Below, piece by piece: positions 1 to 11,237 of a stretch of 64,000 nt of DNA. This DNA comes from Neolentinus lepideus HHB14362 ss-1 (lineage: Eukaryota > Basidiomycota > Agaricomycetes > Gloeophyllales > Gloeophyllaceae), in NCBI GenBank assembly GCA_001632425.1, contig KV425595.1, positions 180,929 through 244,928 of the forward strand, in the 5' to 3' direction. Both the position numbers and the translations under genes were made by a program. Positions within the stretch are counted from its first letter, which is position 1, and each line of letters begins with the position of its first letter. A model generated the notes under the pieces. It ran no database searches. It was not told the DNA's origin and saw only the letters and a list, made by a program, of their open reading frames with translations.

Positions 1-1202
1 CCTGGTCGCTGTTCCGCACAAGAAGGTTGAGAAAAACAAGCACGTCCGGGGACCCGGTGATTGCACCATGGATATTTCCTGCGCATCGAGCGGGGTCAGC
101 TACAGATGGTAGCTGGTCAACATAGACAACATATCCACGGCCGTACGGTCAAACCTATCGTTTTCCCTGGAGAGGAGTTTTCTGACGTTCTGAAACTGAA
201 GACACCTGCGATGAGCAGTGGTCATGTTATGACTCAAGTCGCCGATAGATCCAGGTCGTGAAGCGTTGATCATATGACAGTACTTATCTCCAATGTACCA
301 TTTGTCAACATGTCCTTTAAAGAAGGAAGTCCAGTCCCGATACCGTCGAAGTTTCTTTGCACATGCGTCCTCACGGTCGGCACGGATTGTCAGAGAAATC
401 GAACGCTGGGCTCTGGTTGACCGACAGGAAGTCAATGGGTACGTCTGCTAGCCGAAGGATGAAGGATACGTTGACATATACAGAAACGGTTCAGTACAAG
501 TTAAAATGGCAGGGAGATCTGAGCATGCGTACCAGATTCTATGGGTATATCAAATGACACTTTTCTGATATCCTCTGTCCAAGAGCACAGTTAGGAGAGC
601 GTCTACATGGGACAGAAGTCGAAGAGCATACACGCTTGCGGAAAATATACCCGTGAAGCATCAAAATCTTGCGAGTGTTCATGGCCATCGTTCTCTACTT
701 GTATCGACACACATGAATGTCACCCGGTATATACGCATTTGCTCTACACCAGTGTGGAAGTGGTACTGTTACGAAGGCTTCAGAACGACTGAGAATGTCA
801 GGTTATCGGCAGCACTTACCGCTGCTGACATTAAAGAGTACCTCGATGACCAGCATGAGATACCTTCCTATGCACGCCAATTCTCGAGGATGTGGTCGAC
901 TGCGTCCGAAATGCACAGCGTCGCTTTGACATGTCTTTGTTGGGCCACATCCATCGTGTTCCATGCTCACAAAACGAAAATCAACGCCAATAACAGGCGC
1001 CGCTTTGTCTTACTCGGAAGACACCTAGTCCTATTTCTCCGAGCTCTCCAAGTCACAAGTTCTCACGTCAATGACGATCGACGCATTCCCCGCTCTTTGC
1101 TAAGCCGTCAAGCCGTCATCCTCCACCATTGCCAACGAGAAAAAATCAGTCATTTGCTCTAGAAACCAAATACACACGTTCGACATTATCAGATCCAGCT
1201 GA
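1..1202. other. Left-edge region, no recognisable gene
   Basis: I recognise no protein family in this stretch on either strand. Short open frames overlap on both strands without a clear exon chain. On the minus strand the first ~78 bases could be an internal exon running off the window: a good acceptor (GCGCAG) precedes an open frame reading NIHGAITGSPDVLVFLNLL, and an open frame at 100-435 lies upstream of it. This would be the 3' part of an unknown gene continuing to the left; it is a guess. Confidence 0.2.
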
Positions 1203-2925
1203 TCAGAACCTTTTGCTATCATAAAACGCCCCACCGAACCCAGAACGGCCCCCGCCTAGCCCCATACCCATCCCGCCACCAAATCCGCCATACCGTTGCC
1301 TGCGCTGATACTGCTGCCACCCGAACCATCCGCCTGCACACGCGCCCACGAACAGGAACAGCTTGACAAAGAACCACGACCACGATGATGAGTCAGAGGG
1401 GGACGACCCGCCCTTGCGACCGCGACCGAAGAAGGATGCGCGCAGCTTGTCACGCGGCTTGTCTTGAGGGGAGAGAATGGCGGATGAGGTCGTTACTGCG
1501 ATGATGCTGGAGTATTTAGAGTTGAGTAACGAGAAAGTGACAGATATATTGTAATCTGTATACGTACTCGTGGTTGTCGGAGACGGCGCCGGTTAGTGCG
1601 GAGAATCCGAGGAAAGGCGAAGGTGGGATGCTGACATCTGTTAGGGTGAAACAGTCGGTCCACTCGTCCCCTGCAAGTATCGTCAGACAAGAACTCCTGT
1701 ATACTGACAATCTTGTTACTAACAAGCTCTATATTGAACCTTCACCTATATGACGACTAAGTCGGAGGTCTGTACTGCAGTAGCAGAAAACTTACATCGA
1801 GATATTCATCTTTGAAGTACGTGAGCCGTAGCTTGGTGGCGACGTTTGTCCGACGGAAACTGAGCTACAAAACGACCAGTAAGCGACTGTTCGCACTGCG
1901 GAGGACGAGACTCACAGAGCACGCGCCAATGGAAGTGGAATCACCGTCATTATCATGATCATATTCTGTCTTTCCGTCTCCCATCATGGCCACAACTCGA
2001 GGGAACGAGTACGAATGTCGTGCATTGGGATAACTAAACACGCAATGGAATCAGTGTTGTGCTCGTTGCGGTAACGCAAGAACGTACGTATCCAAGAAGA
2101 GCGCAAGACCCTCAAACTTGTCTTGAGAACCGATAATGATGAATGTCAGAAACAGAGGATTCTGTTTAAGAATTACGCACCAATACTTCCAAAGACGGGT
2201 CCTGGCTCTGCCCGGCCTTTCGTTAGCCATATGGCCATGCCGTCACCATATAGATGGGCTGATTCGCCGGAGATCTGCAGGAGAAGGTACCAAATGGGTT
2301 ACGGTCAGGAAGTGCACGACCATTCTGCTTGCTACACTGACTTTAAATTCAACTTCGATCACATAGTTGGAGGCGGTGAGAGGTAGCCGCGTCCATAGCC
2401 AGCCCATCTCAGATGGTTGATTCCGTGTGAGGCGAATGTGCTTGTTCGTGTTCTAACCCCCCGAAGACGTTTCCATAGGGATCCGTGCTGTGTATCTGCG
2501 CGACTTACCACAATGGCATCTGCACCGAAGTCCCACCATCGGTTTTGCAGGTCCTGATCAATGTATGGGGCGTAGATGGAGTGTGTGCGAAGCTGGACGG
2601 TCTAACGCGAGGTAGAGTAAGATACCGGACTCAAGTGTACTTCGAGAGCCGAATTGCTGGACACGGCGCGTTCGTGATCGTTTCCATCCACTTCAGATTC
2701 ACATTCCCCTCGACCGCATGTTCTCGTACACCGCTCTCCACATAGAATATACTCTCCACTTGCACCCTTCTCGCACTCTTCCTTCCTCACCTTCCTACCC
2801 ACCCGAACCCTGAAATTAAGTTAACTCACCCTTTCAATCGTCCTATTGGCTACCCTGCCGTTGTCATCCGCGCCCAAGACTCCCACTACAAGCAAAGCAA
2901 CGTAAAACAATATTCGACATAGCAT
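1203..2925 (-). CDS. L-type (legume-like) cargo lectin, VIP36/Emp47/ERGIC-53 family
   Basis: Type I membrane lectin that binds high-mannose glycoproteins and carries them between ER and Golgi. Exon 1 (2925-2830) gives a signal peptide (MLCRILFYVALLVVGVLGAD). After a long intron (about 2829-2602) the lectin domain starts with LRTHSIYAPYIDQDLQNRWW. It continues over several exons with DGMAIWLTK, EGLALFLDTY, the carbohydrate/Ca-site stretch around HDNDGDSTSIGAC, and FLGFSALTGAVSD, all typical of fungal Emp47/VIP36 proteins. The C-terminus has one membrane span (WFFVKLFLFVGACAGGWFG), then a Gly/Arg-rich cytosolic tail ending KRF; tails of this family usually carry ER/COP signals. The stop is at 1203-1205. 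It is divergent to the KDEL receptor gene, 217 bp away. The family call is firm; exact intron edges inside the lectin domain are by eye. Confidence 0.88.
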
Positions 2926-3142
2926 TTTAGAAATGCTGGTCAGAGAGCCAATATTAATGGAAGGAGCGACGAGGATGGCAAGCAAGCCTGAAGAATCCAG
3001 TAACTGGTGAGGCGCGCCAGCATTTCCATTAATTTGTGCTATTCTTAGCACCAGAATGAAGGTTCCCACGGCCGGCGAACACGTCGCGCTGGTTGTGACC
3101 TCACCACTTTACAGCTTTCGCCTACGACCTCGACGCGCAGTC
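2926..3142. promoter_or_regulatory. Shared divergent promoter of the cargo lectin and KDEL receptor genes
   Basis: This is the 217 bp between the two divergent start codons (2925 on minus, 3143 on plus), so both genes must take promoter signals from it or from each other's 5' ends. I see no strong TATA box. The arrangement is seen; co-regulation is inferred. Confidence 0.4.
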
Positions 3143-4132
3143 ATGAATATCTTCCGTTTCTTTGGTGCGTCTTAAGGGTCTTTATGTGATAATTTAAGGA
3201 TTTAGAAGCCGAGAACTGCTTTGGAACAGGCGACATATCGCATCTTGCGTCTATATTCATCCTCATACATAAAATCCATACGTCACGATCATGTCGAGGT
3301 CAGCTATACCGCTTCGTCCAAATCAATTAAAAACATTGAAGAGTCTTCTGCCTAGGTATCTCGTTCAAGACACAAGTGCTATACGTCGCGGTGTTCGTTA
3401 CGCGGTACCTTGACCTGCTATACTCATGGGTCTCGCTGTACAACTTCGTCATGAAGGTCTTCTTCATTGCAAGCAGCTGCTACATCCTGTATCTTATGAA
3501 GGTCCGGTTCCGGTGTGTCACGCTGCGTCCTTGGTTAAGTCTGTTGATCTGACGCTTCCTGGTCTTCCGCTATTCGTCCCCCTCAGGCCAACAAACGACC
3601 CCTCCATCGATACCTTCCGCGTTGAATACCTTGTTGGGCCATGCGCTGTTCTTGCCCTGATATTCAACTACGGATACGCCGTCACCGAGGTCCTATGGTC
3701 TTTCTCTATATTCCTCGAGTCTGTAGCAATTCTGCCTCAGCTATTCATGCTTCAGCGGACGGGAGAGGCGGAAACGATTACGACGCATTACCTCGCTGCA
3801 TTGGGAGCATACCGGACACTGTACATCCCCAATTGGATCTACCGGTGAGTATCTTTTTACATGTACGCCCACCAAGCTGTCGAGATTTGTATGGTCAACT
3901 GGTGTAACTTATTCCTCTCTGTATCACGGACCAGATACTTCTCAGAAGGATACGTCGACCCAATTGCAGTCACGGCTGGTCTTGTCCAGACTGGTCTGTA
4001 CTTAGACTTCTTCTATGTCTACTTTACAAAGTGCGTAAGAGCCCCACATCTTCCATTCCGATGCACAAGTGCTAATATTTTTCATTATGCTTCAGGGTCT
4101 TACAAGGACAGAAGTTCGAACTGCCAGCATAA
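3143..4132 (+). CDS. ERD2: ER lumen protein-retaining (K/HDEL) receptor
   Basis: Seven-span Golgi/ER membrane protein that retrieves escaped HDEL/KDEL-tagged ER residents by COPI transport. Exon 1 encodes MNIFRFFG, followed by [37 protein letters not shown], then [49 protein letters not shown], the [19 protein letters not shown] segment and a last exon giving [12 protein letters not shown]. These are the family hallmarks in the right order. Short introns interrupt after FFG, SCRG, KVRFR, NWIYR and YFTK. The length (about 210 residues) is that of the family. Its neighbour on the other strand is a cargo lectin acting in the same ER-Golgi cycle. Confidence 0.93.
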
Positions 4133-4628
4133 TAGTCTCACACGTGGAAAGTGGCGAAAGAGTCCGGGACTCGCCAAAAGCCTGCTGTCGGGCAGGTGTA
4201 TATGGACTACATTATACAATACATATAGTGCATTATTGTTTTGCTATGCCACAAGTACCCCAGCCTTCGCGTCACTTTTGACCCATGAACGTTGAACGTC
4301 GACAGCGACAAATCTTGCGAAGTTCGTCGAAGAGGCACCGTGTCGGTTTGCGAAGGCAGTGCACGCGCGGCCAAACAACGGAATCACGCCCAAATGCGAA
4401 AATGCATGTCGTCGCCGGTCTTTCCACGAACAACGAGGGCATACTGCCTGGCCCGTCCTCTACACGATCACTTTGGTTTCCTGAGAGCTTTGGCTACCAC
4501 TGAGCCCAAGAACTACTGGAAACTGTTCGAGATTGGCTGAGATTGACTGCGCTGCGCGGACTGGGACTTGTGCTCACGGAGTCTGATGGTCTGACTGGCA
4601 ACTCAAGTACCTTTGTACTTTATGAATT
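4133..4628 (+). other. Region between ERD2 and SWR1, may hold the first SWR1 exon
   Basis: An open frame from an ATG at 4285 to 4503 is Arg/Ser-rich, and a second frame overlaps it. Neither matches anything I know. Disordered basic N-termini are usual in SWR1, so an upstream exon could lie here, spliced to the acceptor at about 4634 (GACAG). Nothing in the sequence settles this. Confidence 0.25.
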
Positions 4629-7600
4629 ATGACAGGTACAAGACGGCATACTGATATTGGCCTTGGACGCGCTGTGGATAATGCAACGGAAGTCCGGAGA
4701 GCTTCCTTAGTCCAGGAGAGGCAGGCGGAACTCGAGTCCGTGCTCGATCGGCACGATACTTTAGTAAGCATCTATACTTCCTTGTTCTCAACAGCTTGCT
4801 TTACTAGGCTTGAAGGTTCGCGAGGCTTTTCATCTGGAGAAGTTCGTGTCGCTACTGTCGTTTGATCCCCGGGTACGTTTCATTTATCCCTTCTCTTGTG
4901 TTCGGGCGGGTTAAGGTTAAGATATTATCCAGACTGCGAAAGAGGATAAATCGAATGTGTTCCAAGAGGTGAACTCTCCTTCTACTTAACAGTGTCTTCT
5001 ACCAGACGGTTCACACCCATCTCGTAATATTGTCAGTATAAAGCGCAGCATGATCTTTTGGATTGGACGTCCACGTCGCGAAAGACGCGGAGGGGTCAGA
5101 GTCAACGGTTTGGCTTACTCACCGGGTCTGGAAGTTCTTCAGCATCCGCGTCTACGTCCTCGTCACCCGTCAAGAAACAGACTGGTCAGTCAAAGACATC
5201 AGCGCGCAAAGGGAACGATGCTGTTATCTGGGACATCCTAGCCTCCGCCAAGGGTAAGGGCAGAGCGAAAGCCAAAGCTGGCAGTAACTCGAATGGTGCT
5301 ACGTTGTCCTCACCTGTAAATGCGAAGGGGAAGGGGAAGGGAGACCCTGAATCCGACGAGGAAGTAGAGCGCGTCGTCACAGTCTCCCGGAGAAGCACCA
5401 AGCAGGTCACAGCGTTTGATGCTGGATCTCAGAGTAGTTCCATCAGTCATCGCAGCAAGAGATCTGCGGTGGATGTTCCTCACGTTGTCGGCGACAATGA
5501 TGGGTCTTCCAGTCGGCCTCGAAAGCGTCGAAAGACTGAGCCTGTGCTTTCCACATCTCAGTCTCAAACTGTGGCAGATGGTCTAGTCTATAGTTCAGAT
5601 ATGCCCCCTCCGCCTCCGCCAACACCCAAACGCCTTGGCAAATCTCAAAAATCTTTAGGTGTAGTTGCGTCAGCATCTAATGAGACTCCCAGTCGCCTGC
5701 GTCCACGACACTCCACAATAACTGTCGAATCTCCGAAGCCTTCGCTTGCCAGACGGGTGACTCTCATCGTACGAAAACCACCCCCATCGTTATCGCACCC
5801 ACAACAAAAGCCACCACCTGCGCAACATGGGAGGTCGCTTTCTACCCTCCTCCGCTCCTATACAATGCTTGAACAGGAAGATGTTGATCCCGCAAGTCTA
5901 GAAAGGATGGCGAACAAAGACGCTCGGATCTGGTCGAAATATGATACACTTCGCCGGGAGGGCAAGATAGTGGGACTGGACATGTTCGGTACCGCATCTG
6001 AACAGACTGCTCATTCCATCTCCGACGATCCGTGGAGTGAGATCGTCAGCAGGATAACTACCAATGCTCGTAGGCGAGCTCCTGGTGGACAGCAGATCGC
6101 TGGGCAGGTAGCTGCGAAAATACGTGCATACTGGGAAGGCCAGAGTATGCGTGACGATAAAGTGAGGGCGCAAGAGGAGAAACGCCTACGCGCTCTTGCG
6201 AAAGCTACGATTCGAATGGTTGTTGCTGAGTGGAAAAAGGCCGTATTCGTGAGTGGTCTCTGCTCAGCTTATCATGCCATTGCCTTAGACTTTCCTGGCC
6301 ATATAGCATATTCGCGAGCAAGAACGCCTTCGCCTCGAGGAAGATGATCGCCGTCGGGGTCGGGAGCATTTGGATGCTATTCTTGACCAATCCGGCCAGA
6401 TCTTGGAGGCGCAGCATGCCGATTTAGCAAGGGCGGAATCTGCGCGTTCCGGGAGCCGTTCGAATAGTGTCATATCTGGGTCCAATCGGGGGACGGTTGC
6501 GGAAAGCGACGAGGAAGAAGGTTCTGATACTTCGGAGCCACAAGAAGAAGCGGCGGCTGAGGAGAGTGGAGAGGACGCCGTCAAGGACGATGGGGCAGAC
6601 GGGCTGGATACAAGCGCTCTACTTGATCCTGGAGCGACTCCAGTGCCTCCCTCTGCATCCGAAACGAGCGCTTCTCAATCGCCAAGTCTTCCCCAGGAAG
6701 ATGTCGACATGGCACTGAGCGAGATAACAACTTTCGTCGAGTCTCCTTTTCCAATGATTGAGTCACCCTCTCCCACGGAACCATCCTTGAAGTCCCCTGA
6801 GTACATCCTTGAACGCTCTCCGTACGTCGAGCGTGAGCTCTCAAAGGACTCTGGAGTCGCATTTGATGGACATACCGCACAACTTCGTGATTCATCCTAT
6901 CTACCACCAATTGTTGAAAGCTTCCATTCAGACGCGGCATATTCCAACCCGACTGCTCTTGATGATGCTTCCCAGTCCAGCATCGTACAAGCCGAAGATC
7001 ATCCTCCATCTTCTCATCTGGTGCGCAGTAACAACATGGAATCAAATGTATTTCCGATGCATGGCGCAAAACGCATGTCAGATACCGAAGACGGACTCGC
7101 AGAAAGCCGACTCGACTCGATCATGTCTACTGAAGTTGATAATGGTCCAAGAGCAAGTTTGATTAGCGATTGGACCCATACAGTGCAAGCCGATGCTGTC
7201 ATACGCCCCACTAAACCTATGAAGGACGATAATTTTCGCTCAGTATCAATACCTGTGGAGGATGCAGAATCCGATCGAGAATCAGCAAATGAGAACAATG
7301 TAGACGAAGACTCCCGTGTGCCGGCGTATTTGCGTTCATTCGCTGCTGCCCCCGTAGATTGGAACCCTGAAGACAGGATCAAACCTCCACTGCTGTTACG
7401 AGGTGTGCTACGACCATATCAGCAGGCAGGCCTGGAATGGCTGGCTAGTCTGCATGCGAGTCATCTAAATGGGATCTTAGCGGATGAAATGGGTCTCGGG
7501 TGTGTTTCGTCGCTCTTGCACATGTTGACCATAACCTCACGTGTCTTACTCTTGTATAGAAAAACAATTCAGACAATATCGCTGCTAGCTCACCTTGCCT

Positions 7601-9992
7601 GCGACCGCGGCATCTGGGGACCGCACCTCATCATAGTCCCCACCAGTGTTATATTGAACTGGGAAATGGAATTCAAGAAGTTCTTGCCGGGCTTCAACGT
7701 TGTGAGTTACCACGGTACGACCAAGCGTCGCAAGGAGCTGCGCCAAGGCTGGAATAATAAATATCATTTTAATGTTTGTATAACATCATACACGCTCGCC
7801 AGTCGAGATGCCCATATTTTCAAACGCAAGCCATGGTACTACATGATACTGGACGAAGCGCACATGATCAAGAACTTCAAATCTCAAAGGTGGAATATCC
7901 TTCTAATGTTCCGATCCTTTCGTCGCTTGCTACTGACAGGCACGCCTTTGCAAAATAATCTCACGGAGCTTTGGGCTCTCCTCCAGTTCCTGATGTCTGG
8001 TACAAACTTTGCCAACGTGCGGGAATTCAGTGAATGGTTCGCTAGTGAGTAAATTTTTATGATGGGTTGTAAACGTAATCCTTATGACACCGATGCAGAT
8101 CCCTTGGAGAAAGCCATTGAAGCAGGCACTGCAATGGACGACGAGACGCAGCAGCGTGTAACCAAATTACACACCGTACTGCGACCGTATCTGCTCAGAC
8201 GCCTCAAACGAGACGTTGAGAAAGAACTCCCGAGCAAGTTCGAGCATATTGTATTATGTCCATTGTCCAAACGGCAACGTTTTCTCTATGACGAATTCAT
8301 GTCACGACGTCAGACACAGGACGACCTGCAGTCTGGCGTGTACCAGAAAGTCGCGAATATCCTGATGCAATTACGCAAGGTCTGCAATCATCCAGATCTA
8401 TTCGAGGTGCGGTCAATAGTCACATCGTTCACTATGCCTCGCTCTGTGATCAGTGACTTCGAGATCAAAGAGCTGCTCCTTCGTCGCCGCTTCTTAGCCG
8501 ATGCAGATGAGGACAGGTTGAGTCTTGATGTTCTTGGGCTCAATTTTGTATCGCAGCAAAACACATCCATGATTGCGGCTCTAGAAACTCAGCGCCTAGA
8601 TGGCACGGCTCACTTGCCGTTGATTACTGAGCAACCTGGAGAACCTCCTCCTAGAGATACTCGCACTATTGCTGGCTGGAATCGGTATAGGGAGTATCAA
8701 CAGAGAGCAGCGGAAATCGCCCGGTGGACCCACATCGCATACCTCAATCGTCTCCGTTGTTCTCCTACGCCAGTCTACAGTTCCGAGTTGCTTGGAAGAG
8801 TTGGAAGTGTGCGTCAACCTATCGTGCCTTGGTCCTCCTTGGGTCGACAAACCCCTTTCCCCGACATCCCACCGTGTTTGAATGCTGGAGTCAAGTCTTA
8901 CAGAGATCGTTCAGAAGGCTTGGCTGGTTTCGTGGACCGTTTCGCTTTCGTGACTTCGACGGCAGTTGCCCTTGATCTCCCGCGCATAGCCCTGCCTGCT
9001 GCCGAACCAGCCCTCTCTCGTATCTCTGCTGACACAGAGTTCGACGCCGGGTTGCACCGCGCCGCTGTGAAGCTGCAGATCGCGTTCCCCGATCCGACGC
9101 TACTCCAGTACGACTGCGGCAAGCTACAGAAGCTTGCTGAGCTACTTAAGGAGCGAAAGGCAGGCGGGCACCGGTGTCTCATCTTTACGCAGATGACGAA
9201 GATTCTAGATATTCTCGAGACATTCTTGAACTTGCATGGGTACTTGTATCTGAGGCTGGATGGGGCGACGAAGATCGAGGATCGGCAGTATATCACCGAG
9301 AGGTTCAACGCGGACGACAGGGTGTTTTGTTTCATCTCTTCGTCGAGATCTGGAGGTGTCGGTATCAAGTGCGTACCCATTGACTCTCACCCTAACGGCC
9401 GCCTACTGACTCGCTGATGCGACCGGACAGCCTCACAGGCGCGGACACAGTCATCTTCTACGACAGCGACTTCAATCCTCAAATGGATCGCCAATGCGAG
9501 GATCGCGCACACCGCATCGGACAGTCGCGCGACGTGCACATCTTCCGCTTCGTCTCAGCGCACACCGTCGAGGAGGCCCTGCTCCGAAAAGCCAACCAAA
9601 AGCGCTCGCTTGACGATTTGGTCATACAAAAGGGCGAGTTCGACTGGCAGCACCTCTTTGTGGAGGGGCAGGATAAGGCGGGTGAGATGGTAAGAGCGAT
9701 GGGCGAGTTCGAGGATATTGAGGATAGGAGGGCGGCGGATGTGGCGGCGAGGGAGGAGGTGGAGATGACGGGTGCGGACGAGGCGGATTTTGGAGTGTCG
9801 ACCGGGGAGGGCGAAGATGGAGAGGTGCCGCCGGCGAGTGTGATGCTGGCGACTGATAGTGGGGAGGGCGTGGGAGGTGACAGGGACGGGGAAGAGGAAG
9901 GGGAGGAGGAAGGGGAAGGGGGGACGACGGTGGACTATATGCTATATTTCGTGAAGGCTGACTATGAGTTCTTCAAAGATTGGAAGATATGA
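4629..9992 (+). CDS. SWR1: SWR1-type chromatin-remodelling ATPase
   Basis: Catalytic subunit of the SWR1 complex, which swaps H2A for H2A.Z in nucleosomes. Exons as read: ~4629-4763, 4816-4872, 4933-4968, 5037-6248, 6307-7499, 7560-8044, 8099-9368, 9431-9992. The N-terminus has a charged helical segment (ERQAELESVLDRHDTL) and a low-complexity Ser/Lys region. An HSA-type segment follows (MVVAEWKKAVF, then HIREQERLRLEEDDRRRGRE, AILDQSGQILE), then a long acidic region. The Snf2 ATPase has Walker A ILADEMGLGKT (split by the 7500-7559 intron), the DEAH box LDEAHMIKN and LTGTPLQNNL. The helicase-C half follows a large insertion (about 8400-9100) with LDGATKIEDRQ and DRQCEDRAHRIGQSRDVHIF. The C-terminus ends DYEFFKDWKI, as in SWR1 rather than INO80. 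The start is uncertain: the ATG at 4629 is in frame, but more N-terminus may lie upstream. Confidence 0.92.
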
Positions 9993-10389
9993 GAGTTGAT
10001 AGTTCTTGGAGTCCGAATTCGCCGTATATTGTTCGAGTTATTCTTGTTTGTTTACTAGTGCTTTGGCCTTGACTATGCTACATGATATAATCGCTCGAAT
10101 GCGGTCGCACAACGGAAGACTAGTATTACAACGGGTAATAAATTGCTGGGCTGTGCGGTGGCTCGGTTTAATGACTCTGGACCACCCAATACGAGGTCGG
10201 GTCTCTACGAAATCCATCTGCAACGACGTATACCACAACATCATGTCCCTCTAGTCAACCAGATGTTCTCTGGACCAAAGGTGAGTTTGTGACACCATTA
10301 AATAAATCATTGGTGTATATCATTCATATGCACTGTCTGAACTGCTTAGCCATAGAGACGCGGTTGTTGCAGTCAAGATACAATTATTG
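9993..10389. other. Intergenic, 3' of SWR1
   Basis: I see no gene. It separates the SWR1 stop codon from the 3' end of the minus-strand small gene. Confidence 0.4.
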
Positions 10390-10930
10390 CTAAGTCAATG
10401 CAACATCAAGGACCTCGCAAGAACCTTGTCCCCCTGCACGAAGGTCTCGGTAGGGCAAGGCAGCATCTTTAAAGTTCTTCCAGAATTGATCCACATCCTT
10501 GACCTGTGACCATCCTGAGATGGAGGAGTTGTCGTTAGCAAGTACGAGAGGATATCACGAAAGTGGTGCAAACCCTTTTGAGCCAATAGACCCACTGCAT
10601 CTCGAACCCAGTGGTTGCATCGCCACTCCACCCCTGGAGCGCATCGCGTGGACTGTAGCATCGGTACATCTTTGAAGATATTGATTAAAGTCTCTTGATT
10701 AGTGGCATCCTCGACCATCCCGACCTTTGCGATGGCTACAACTGTGATAGACGACATCGGGTCTGTATGCCTTGCTTGGAAAGTCTACCCTGGGTTTTGA
10801 GTAGCATGATACAATATGCCGTCATCGTGCTTGGTTTTCGAAAACAACCCATATAGTGGAAAGCATCACCAGGAGGATAGACTCTGTATAATGCAACTAT
10901 GTAGATTGCCTTAACTTCAATGTCCGACAT
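10390..10930 (-). pseudogene. Broken small gene of an uncharacterised basidiomycete family
   Basis: The pieces fit a family of short (about 150-200 residue) basidiomycete proteins of unknown function, which I recall by the pattern IALY...GILYHA...PG.W.F...VA.AKVG...F.C..WV.DA. Here exon 1 starts MSDIEVKAIYIVALYRVYPP (ATG at 10928-10930). The frame must then shift by one base near 10827-10840 to reach KHDDGILYHATQNPG. An in-frame TAG (10785-10787) follows, and the same frame continues TFQARHTDP, VVAIAKVGMVEDATN and WRCNHWVRDAVGLLAQKG. A probable intron with a GCTAAC branch site leads to the last exon, ending GSCEVLDVALT, stop at 10390-10392. One frameshift plus one stop make a pseudogene more likely than an intact gene; a 26-nt intron across the TAG is too short to be likely. 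The family recall is from memory. Confidence 0.5.
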
Positions 10931-11237
10931 CTGTCATACGAACGGTAAATACAGAGATGGTACTATACGCGCCAGAGTCCACATACCACTAGCGGGAAAT
11001 TAGACGAGGACATCCTGCTGTAGCAGGGGTTTCAAGTTCTGTTCCCTCAAGGGCGTTTTCCCACCCTACCGACATCTCCGACGCCACAGCACTCGGTGGC
11101 TGCATAACAACTCCCTCAGGCTACCATACAATAATTTCCACTAGTCACCTTACAGCTAAGTATCACCCACAATGGCTTTCCCTTCAGCATCTTCTCTAGT
11201 ATAGCTGACTCATCCCTCACCTGCGCCCTCCTAGTAC
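10931..11237. other. Intergenic
   Basis: No gene seen between the broken small gene and the 3' end of the F-box gene. Confidence 0.4.

Noticed and set aside
653..1162. 169-codon plus-strand frame at the left edge
   Set aside because: No recognisable family, mixed frames around it, and no clear exon chain.
10764..10790. A 26-nt intron that would remove the TAG in the small basidiomycete-family gene
   Set aside because: Too short compared with the 50-60 nt introns elsewhere, and the frame continues correctly through the region without it.
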